Assembly (NCBI GenBank): GCA_032622095.1
Contig: CP136065.1
Span: 110,649,195 to 110,713,194 of the forward strand
Direction: 5' to 3'
Length of the DNA stretch: 64,000 bases
Source: Siphonodentalium dalli
Taxonomy: Eukaryota; Mollusca; Scaphopoda; Gadilida; Siphonodentaliidae
Positions 58,532 to 64,000 of the stretch are shown in pieces. Below the pieces are notes generated by a model. The model was not told the origin of the DNA. It saw only the letters and a list, made by a program, of their open reading frames with translations, and ran no database searches. Position 1 is the first letter of the stretch; every line of letters begins with the position of its first letter. The position numbers and the translations under genes are program-made.

Positions 58532-60547
58532 TCATGAACTGTTGTTATTGCCCATGCGTTTGACCACGTGTGACTTCATCCACTCTATTTCATCTTGAAG
58601 AGAAATGCAAATGTTTTCTACGAAGCAGCTGGTGCGTTCTTCTGCCTCGTTAGATGACTCGTCGTTATCTGCCAACGTTTGTGCACATGTTCCCATTATC
58701 TGACTGCATCCTGACAGCAGAGCATCGAACATAGAATTTACAGCGTTATCACTAAAACCGTTTATCACACACTCGAGTCCCTTGTCTATAACTGAAAGAC
58801 CCGCACTTACAGCTTGATCACCAATGTCTTTTACTACTCGTGTGTTAGATGATTGGTGTCGCTCGATTTTCTTCAGGATGTTATCATCTTTGATCCCCAT
58901 TTGCTTCGAAAGATCCGATGCAAACAAGATCGAACCTACTATTGAATTGCTTTCCCTGAGTAGCGTTGCAGCACGACACATGTCGATCATGTCCGGACTA
59001 GAACCATCGTTAGAGAAATGTATCAAACCATCCACGACATCTTCCGTCATTTCCATTAGAATTTGCATCAGACCATCACGACTTACGTTCTCTTTGCTTG
59101 GTTTCCACGCACGCGCACTGGGTGAGGTAGTAATGCATGATTCAAGACTCACTCCTCCGTCGGATGTCACAGATTCAATTCTCTTAGACAGGAATAACAA
59201 GTCATCATCCGCTATGTCGTATACGAGGTTTGCATCACGAATGAAGAAATGGGGCAGGAACTGAATACGTAAACACATATCCAAATAGTTCAGGACACGC
59301 TTTACGTTCTCCTCAATCGGCCGTTCATCCCATATACATTTATCGTTCATCTCGCTCACTAAAAAGAGCGCCGTTTTCAGATGGTATGTTGTCAGCGTCT
59401 CACCACCGTCGGTTAGATATGGTTTCATGAGTTTTAAAACTTTCAGACAGTTCCTCTGGTTTGTGGACATCGCTTCGCCTAATACTTTCTCTGCATCTCC
59501 GAAGGACAGACAGAAATTCCTGTCAGGGTTTGGGTTTGCCGGACAAACTCGAGCGACTACATAAAAGTTGCCGTTCTTTATCGCCTCGATCGCCTCAGGT
59601 GGTGGCCAATTCCCTTCACTTCCAAGGCTCACCATTTTTCTGGGAGGGCTTCTTAGTTTGAAGTGCGGTACAATGTCGACGTGAAAGCCTTCTGGGGAAC
59701 ACGGTGAAGGCTCGGGATCGGTGTCCATCGGCTCCTCACTTTCTTCGCGATCCAGTCCAGCATTCGTAACCGAGTCTTGTATCTGGTCATAACCATCACT
59801 TGCGTTATCGCCTGTTGCTCTTGGTTCTCGCCATTCAGTGTACATGTGATCGACGTTGTCATTTATGTCGTCACTTCCGCCAGCCACGCATTCCTTATCA
59901 TGACGTGAATATATGACTTCCTCGTTACTAAGTTGATCGTCAAGTTTCATGACCAGCATTCTGTTAGAGCAGACGCCCAGGGACCCTTCTGTATTCATTC
60001 TAGACCTTATCAGATGCATCATATGTGCGAATAAATCGGCCATCAACTCGAAGAATGTGAATTTGTCTCGTTCTCCAGTGTATGTCATTTTACTTTCCAC
60101 TCTAGCAACATGGCCAACTTTCGATTCTGTCAGAAACCCTAAAACAGACAGCACACGTGTAAATATACCAACTATTCTGAACATTCTGATATCCAAACCT
60201 TTCAATGATTCGACGGACAGAAACTTTCCATCGCTTGTTGGAAAGGATCTGAGATACTCGTCATACTTCGGAAGCGGAACGTTTAAATAGCACGGGATGT
60301 CTGTGTTGTAAATAAACTGGGACTCATCCAGGACTATGGACTTTGGTACCACCATCACGTCCACATCTCCTTGACTGGAACCTTGTTTTACTTTGGTATG
60401 GTTGACCGTGCTACCAGTCGGAATCAAATCGGTCAAGCTACAAATACCACCAACGAAGTTGAATGCCCCAATCATCCATTTTACGAATTCATTTTCCAAG
60501 TCCACGTCATTTATCAGGTCAAGAATCCTTTGGTCGCTCGCGGCCAT
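58532..60547 (-). CDS. Mab-21/cGAS-like nucleotidyltransferase (cGLR-type), single exon
   Basis: 671 residues on one uninterrupted frame. The frame continues five codons upstream through TTG. The first ATG (60545-60547, AAT-ATG-G, good Kozak context) follows a possible 5'-UTR acceptor at TTTCATCTTCAG (60570-60571) and is taken as the start. The NTase core has TGS at 44-46 and GDVDVM with Asp61 and Asp63. A third acidic residue, Asp291, lies in HVDIVPHF. The C-terminal helical part carries the Mab-21 signature (NCLKVLKLMK, TTYHLKTALF, LPHFFIRDANLVY, about 365-440). The family includes cGAS and invertebrate cGAS-like receptors, cytosolic enzymes making cyclic dinucleotides on nucleic-acid binding. 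A ~70-residue acidic, Ser/Asp-rich insert (about 222-290) separates Asp63 and Asp291 far more than in human cGAS. No zinc ribbon is seen. The last ~190 residues are unassigned and helical. Activity is inferred only. Confidence 0.92.
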   Translation of the reverse strand: MAASDQRILDLINDVDLENEFVKWMIGAFNFVGGICSLTDLIPTGSTVNHTKVKQGSSQGDVDVMVVPKSIVLDESQFIYNTDIPCYLNVPLPKYDEYLRSFPTSDGKFLSVESLKGLDIRMFRIVGIFTRVLSVLGFLTESKVGHVARVESKMTYTGERDKFTFFELMADLFAHMMHLIRSRMNTEGSLGVCSNRMLVMKLDDQLSNEEVIYSRHDKECVAGGSDDINDNVDHMYTEWREPRATGDNASDGYDQIQDSVTNAGLDREESEEPMDTDPEPSPCSPEGFHVDIVPHFKLRSPPRKMVSLGSEGNWPPPEAIEAIKNGNFYVVARVCPANPNPDRNFCLSFGDAEKVLGEAMSTNQRNCLKVLKLMKPYLTDGGETLTTYHLKTALFLVSEMNDKCIWDERPIEENVKRVLNYLDMCLRIQFLPHFFIRDANLVYDIADDDLLFLSKRIESVTSDGGVSLESCITTSPSARAWKPSKENVSRDGLMQILMEMTEDVVDGLIHFSNDGSSPDMIDMCRAATLLRESNSIVGSILFASDLSKQMGIKDDNILKKIERHQSSNTRVVKDIGDQAVSAGLSVIDKGLECVINGFSDNAVNSMFDALLSGCSQIMGTCAQTLADNDESSNEAEERTSCFVENICISLQDEIEWMKSHVVKRMGNNNSS

Positions 60548-60569
60548 ATTCGTCACACTCAAGAGTAAC

Positions 60570-61652
60570 CTGAAGATGAAAGATTTCGATTGAGTGGAAT
60601 TACATGTATAAGAAAAAGAGAATATATCCCGTTGATTACTTTTTTCTTGGTACGAAAATAGACGTCTGCAATCTCTTCGTTATGTCGATATCGTTTAGCA
60701 CCGATTAAAAAGAGTTAAGGATCAGACGTATGTTTCGCAAAAAAAATAATCCTGTATTTAAAAATGGATGTTCTCAAAATCTGGAAGGAATTTCTTTATG
60801 AAATTTTGTAAAAGCGATTATTGCGACACAATATTTAAGAACAATCGACCCTTGGAAATTATAGCCGCATTTACTTTACGTTAATGGCATAAATAAAATT
60901 TAAAATATTCACTGTTCTCAGGTACCTTCTGTAAAATAATATTTTTTTCAAAAGTCCAGTTCATCTATCTATGATAAAATATCTGCAGATTATGAAAGGA
61001 GACTTAATTGTTCGCGATTCGTGAAATATATAATGATTATTTTCATTTAGAAAGGCAACTACCCATACATAACTGTTTATATTTGAGAATGTTCATGCAT
61101 GTTGATCAATGAAACATTGGGCTGAGATTAGTTCTGGGTTCTAGGTTCATAGCCGAGTTATAGCTGACCACCATATCTCTTAGCACTGTGGCCTAATTCC
61201 AGTTGATTGCTCTCTGCTTGTGTGGACCACACTGCGTATCAACATTTGTTTTCATTGGGCTCGTATATCTGTGATTGCTTCAATCTTCATTATAATGATA
61301 AGTATGATGTTATATTATGCAATTAAAACAATTACTCAAAATTATGATACAAATGTAGCATCCTCTCATAGAGCCAAGAAAATAAGATAGTTGGTGATTG
61401 GAGTGTCGTGTGAATTTTTTAATTATTATCAAAATTCTTGGTACCGAAAAGAACAAAAATGATATTTTCAACCTCTCAATTATATTACATTCCATTGTTT
61501 TGTCGCCTCTTAACAATTTCTCAGATTATATATACCATGAAAATGAGGATATGTGAAATTCAAGATTTATTGCCAGATTGATCGAGAGAAAATCTTTGTT
61601 AAAAATCTCTTACAATTTTTGGCTGGATTTATGCAAAACGTGTATCTGTCCC
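60570..61652. other. upstream region of the Mab-21-like gene
   Basis: AT-rich DNA that should hold the promoter and perhaps a non-coding first exon of the minus-strand gene. No core-promoter motif stands out. Confidence 0.4.
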
Positions 61653-61655
61653 TTA

Positions 61656-62069
61656 GGGTACGTTCATACGCTGGCAAGTTTGCACGGTATGTTTTTACGG
61701 GCATTTCGTCATAGAAAACCACATGGTGCCAGAATATGAACGGAACCGTGCACATAACATGCATATTTACCAAAGCGAAAGACATGAGAAGAAACATTTA
61801 TCTAGTTCCACTTGTAACAGTGCTACAGGAATTTGCCTTCAAATACCTGTACGATTTATTCTTGCGAGATAATTGCATGATATTTGCAGGCAATTTTCGG
61901 TAGCATCGTTACTAGTGGAACTACAGAGATTTTACTTCGCATGTAATTAGCTGTGGCACATATCCACTGTATGTGATTGTTTCCGTTCATATTATGGCAC
62001 CATATCAGTTTCTACGACAAAATGCCTGCAAAACATACCGTGCAAACTTGCCAGTGTATGAACGTACCC
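61656..62069. mobile_element. 414-bp PIF/Harbinger-type MITE
   Basis: The ends GGGTACGTTCATAC and GTATGAACGTACCC begin terminal inverted repeats of about 95 bp (blocks CTGGCAAGTTTGCACGGTAT and ATGGTGCCA-AATATGAACGG). TTA flanks both sides (61653-61655 and 62070-62072). A 3-bp TWA duplication is the hallmark of PIF/Harbinger. No coding capacity. Confidence 0.75.
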
Positions 62070-62072
62070 TTA

Positions 62073-62605
62073 AGAAAGGAATGTGGGTTGTGTGTGCGTG
62101 TTACTGAGGATATAGCGATGTGACCGCTGGTCACAACAAATATGAGCCATGCAACGGCCAAAGCGATATAGTCCTCAATAAAACACATTCAAATAACAAT
62201 AATTTCTTATATTTTACAGATTTTATTAATTTCTATAAACTGAGCTAATTTTTTCTGAAATATGCCTGCAGTTTGGATATTTTACCATGCCACACCATAA
62301 ACAGGCTCACTCAAATTAGATCAGGAATCATTCAGGATATCATTACAATCGATACTGGGTTTAAAGACTCACATGGAATAAATTATTTCAAACGGGAGGC
62401 AACCGAAACTATCACAAATACGCGAATTTCATAACCGACAATCCGTATTCTGGATGAAGTGATGACCTCGAGGACAGCGAACATCTTTTACTACATTTTA
62501 TATTGTAGAACATACTCTATACAGAGAACCGCTCTGCTAAATTCGTTATCTTACATTATGCGATCCAACAACATAATTTTTCCTACGTAGGTCACCACCT
62601 AATGC
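62073..62605. other. intergenic, nothing recognised
   Basis: No exon or repeat could be supported. Confidence 0.4.
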
Positions 62606-62611
62606 GCATAA

Positions 62612-62991
62612 GATTGTCCACTTATAAATGGACAATCGGTACCTAAAATGGACAATCCGACCACGCGTGGCACGCGAGGTTGGGATTGTCCACTAAATCA
62701 CGACATATATAGATAATCGTGCATGTTAGCTTCATATTAAATCTTTAAAAACACTTCTTCGAATATTTCCGTTATTTCGTCAAAAACAATTCTTCTCATA
62801 CAAATCACCGTTATTTAGCAAATTAATATTATTTATTGCCCTTCATATTAAATATGAAGCTAACATGCAGGATTAGCAATACATGTCTTCATTTAGTGGA
62901 CAATCCCAAGCTCGCGTGCCACGCGTGGTTGGATTGTCCATTTATTAATGACCATTTTAGGAACCGATTGTCCATTTATAAGTGGACAATC
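62612..62991. mobile_element. 380-bp inverted-repeat element with self-pairing ends
   Basis: The arms are about 140 bp. Each end itself contains GATTGTCCA...TGGACAATC, and the block ACCACGCGTGGCACGCGAG is repeated inverted, so the ends can fold both with each other and on themselves. GCATGTTAGCTTCATATT and its complement border a ~100-bp centre. No clear target duplication was found. The open frame starting at 62836 runs out of this element and is not considered a gene. Confidence 0.65.
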
Positions 62992-63470
62992 CTTGAAGAA
63001 TTGCCTGAGGTCACCGACCTCTCATACGAGGCAAACTATCATCGCCAAAGAAGTCAAAAATTACATACATGCAATACCACACTCAGAAACTATACACAAT
63101 TGACAGGTCACGTGTGTGATAGGGAAATGAGCTGGCAAATTTTAAGGCAATTTGTCACGCTCACACACTGGGAAAAGGTTTATCCGAGAGCTATTGTTTG
63201 CGACAATATCAATGATAAACTGATAATAATAGAATGCGTTGCCACTATCATTTACTACGTGCATAATGTGACCTCTATAGTTCTAGTTCCACGTATATTT
63301 GTTCAAACTGGTTATGACTATATCATCAACAGAATAAATTTTAAAACTGCTACATTTGGTTTTCGTCGGATTTTTGCCTTCTAACTCATACGTATTATTT
63401 CGTACCCAGGAAACTACCAACGACATATACACGGGGTAGGAACTGCTCCGCGAGACAGACATCACTTCCG
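62992..63470. other. intergenic, open frame of doubtful meaning
   Basis: A plus-strand frame entering from the inverted repeat stays open to 63384 but shows no domain, signal peptide or splice context. I see no support for calling it a gene. Confidence 0.35.
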
Positions 63471-63529
63471 ATCTTCGGTTCAGTTCACTATCGATCCGTG
63501 TCCAGTTCACTCGTGATTTTTTACAGAAA

Positions 63530-63553
63530 ATGGCGGCTAAGATGACCATGTCG
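63530..63553 (+). CDS. possible first coding exon (MAAKMTMS) of a rightward gene
   Basis: An ATG in good context (GAAAATGG) opens eight codons, MAAKMTMS, followed at once by a consensus donor GTGAGT. The AAAATGGCGGC around the start matches the YY1-type motif often found at the 5' ends of housekeeping genes, where the start codon overlaps the factor site. CAGTTCACT words flank it (about 63480 and 63503, then 63894, 63913 and 63942). The rest of the gene would lie beyond the window. The call is tentative because the exon is very short. Confidence 0.35.
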
Positions 63554-64000
63554 GTGAGTATTCCCCAAAATCTACATATAAACAAGACGTAGTTTTCAAA
63601 CTGTTCGCATGGGGAAACATACAATAAACACCACAAATTCCAAACACTAACAGTTCAGGCAACATGAACACTAATTCCTTCTAGAAATAACCACTGATCA
63701 GTCGGATTTCTGTGAAAAAAATTCACATAACAACAAATAACATCGTTTTTTGAAAAAAATTCTGTTTAGCTGTAGATTATAAATGCGTTGCATACACGCC
63801 TGGGACCACCAATTTCTCATGTATATATATGGTTTTATGCAAAACCTAGCCCACCGTTGACATCGACGAATAGCGACGACATGGTGTACGCTCCAGTTCA
63901 TTAAAACAGAAGCTCCAGTTCACTGCAAGCTAAACACGATACGCTCCAGTTCACTTCATCGAACATCGCCTTCTCAAAAAGCAGTCTTTATGCCTGAAAT
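63554..64000. other. possible intron of the rightward gene
   Basis: Contains three spaced copies of GCTCCAGTTCA (about 63891, 63911 and 63940). Nothing else was recognised. Confidence 0.35.

Noticed and set aside
58824-59264. 146-codon plus-strand frame
   Set aside because: Antisense shadow of the Mab-21-like coding sequence.
62836-63384. 182-codon plus-strand frame
   Set aside because: Its first third lies in an inverted-repeat element and the rest shows no domain, signal peptide or splice support.

Overview
The window is eukaryotic, intron-bearing, AT-rich DNA from an animal, most likely a marine invertebrate and probably a lophotrochozoan (mollusc or brachiopod grade). This rests on the sparse genes split by GT-AG introns, extracellular C-type-lectin and PAN/apple exons, an intronless Mab-21/cGAS-like gene, and a dense mix of non-autonomous DNA transposons including a pearl/Helentron-like tandem-core element. 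The species cannot be fixed from sequence alone. Most of the 64 kb is repeat or unassigned intron/intergenic DNA.

Genes. (1) The last exon of a C-type-lectin-like protein (708-924, +). (2) A gene assembled here from four exons in one consistent phase (8863-8988, 10571-10663, 13725-13808, 19376-20241, +). It encodes a six-cysteine PAN/apple domain, a short Cys/Pro/Thr linker, a Thr-rich stalk with five 14-residue repeats, one transmembrane helix and a short charged tail. Its signal-peptide exon was not found. (3) An intact single-exon Mab-21/cGAS-like nucleotidyltransferase gene (58532-60547, -) that keeps the GS and three-aspartate active-site pattern. (4) A possible first coding exon of a gene running off the right end (63530-63553, +).

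Mobile and repeated DNA, left to right. Pearl/Helentron-like 122-bp tandem cores carrying perfect NRF-1-type palindromes lie at 1.27-3.09 kb. A diverged long inverted repeat (4.39-5.37 kb) is followed by a duplicated YY1-like module (5.41-6.22 kb). Two 494-bp TTAA-flanked MITEs lie head to head and form a 1-kb palindrome inside intron 2 (11.36-12.36 kb); a third copy sits at 56.57 kb. Two related hairpins lie in intron 3. Degenerate ~280-bp tandem repeats span 27.64-29.95 kb. A very homogeneous array of five 2.37-kb units spans 33.69-45.52 kb. A Mutator-like element with ~360-bp terminal inverted repeats and a perfect 8-bp target duplication (46181-48204) carries an SGNH-hydrolase-like reading frame with one in-frame stop. 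Tandemly repeated fragments with NPGP motifs occupy 49.07-50.06 kb and a 44-bp minisatellite 50.06-50.24 kb. More hairpin MITEs follow (55.0, 56.2, 61.66, 62.6 kb), including a PIF/Harbinger-type element with TTA duplications.

The genes do not form an operon or pathway. A lectin, a PAN/mucin-like membrane protein and a cGAS-like receptor would fit an innate-immunity neighbourhood, but that is inference from families only. The strongest points are the assembled PAN-mucin gene, the cGAS-like gene with its long acidic insert, the Mutator-like element carrying the esterase-like frame, the head-to-head MITE palindrome, and the five-copy 2.37-kb array with promoter-like motifs in each unit.
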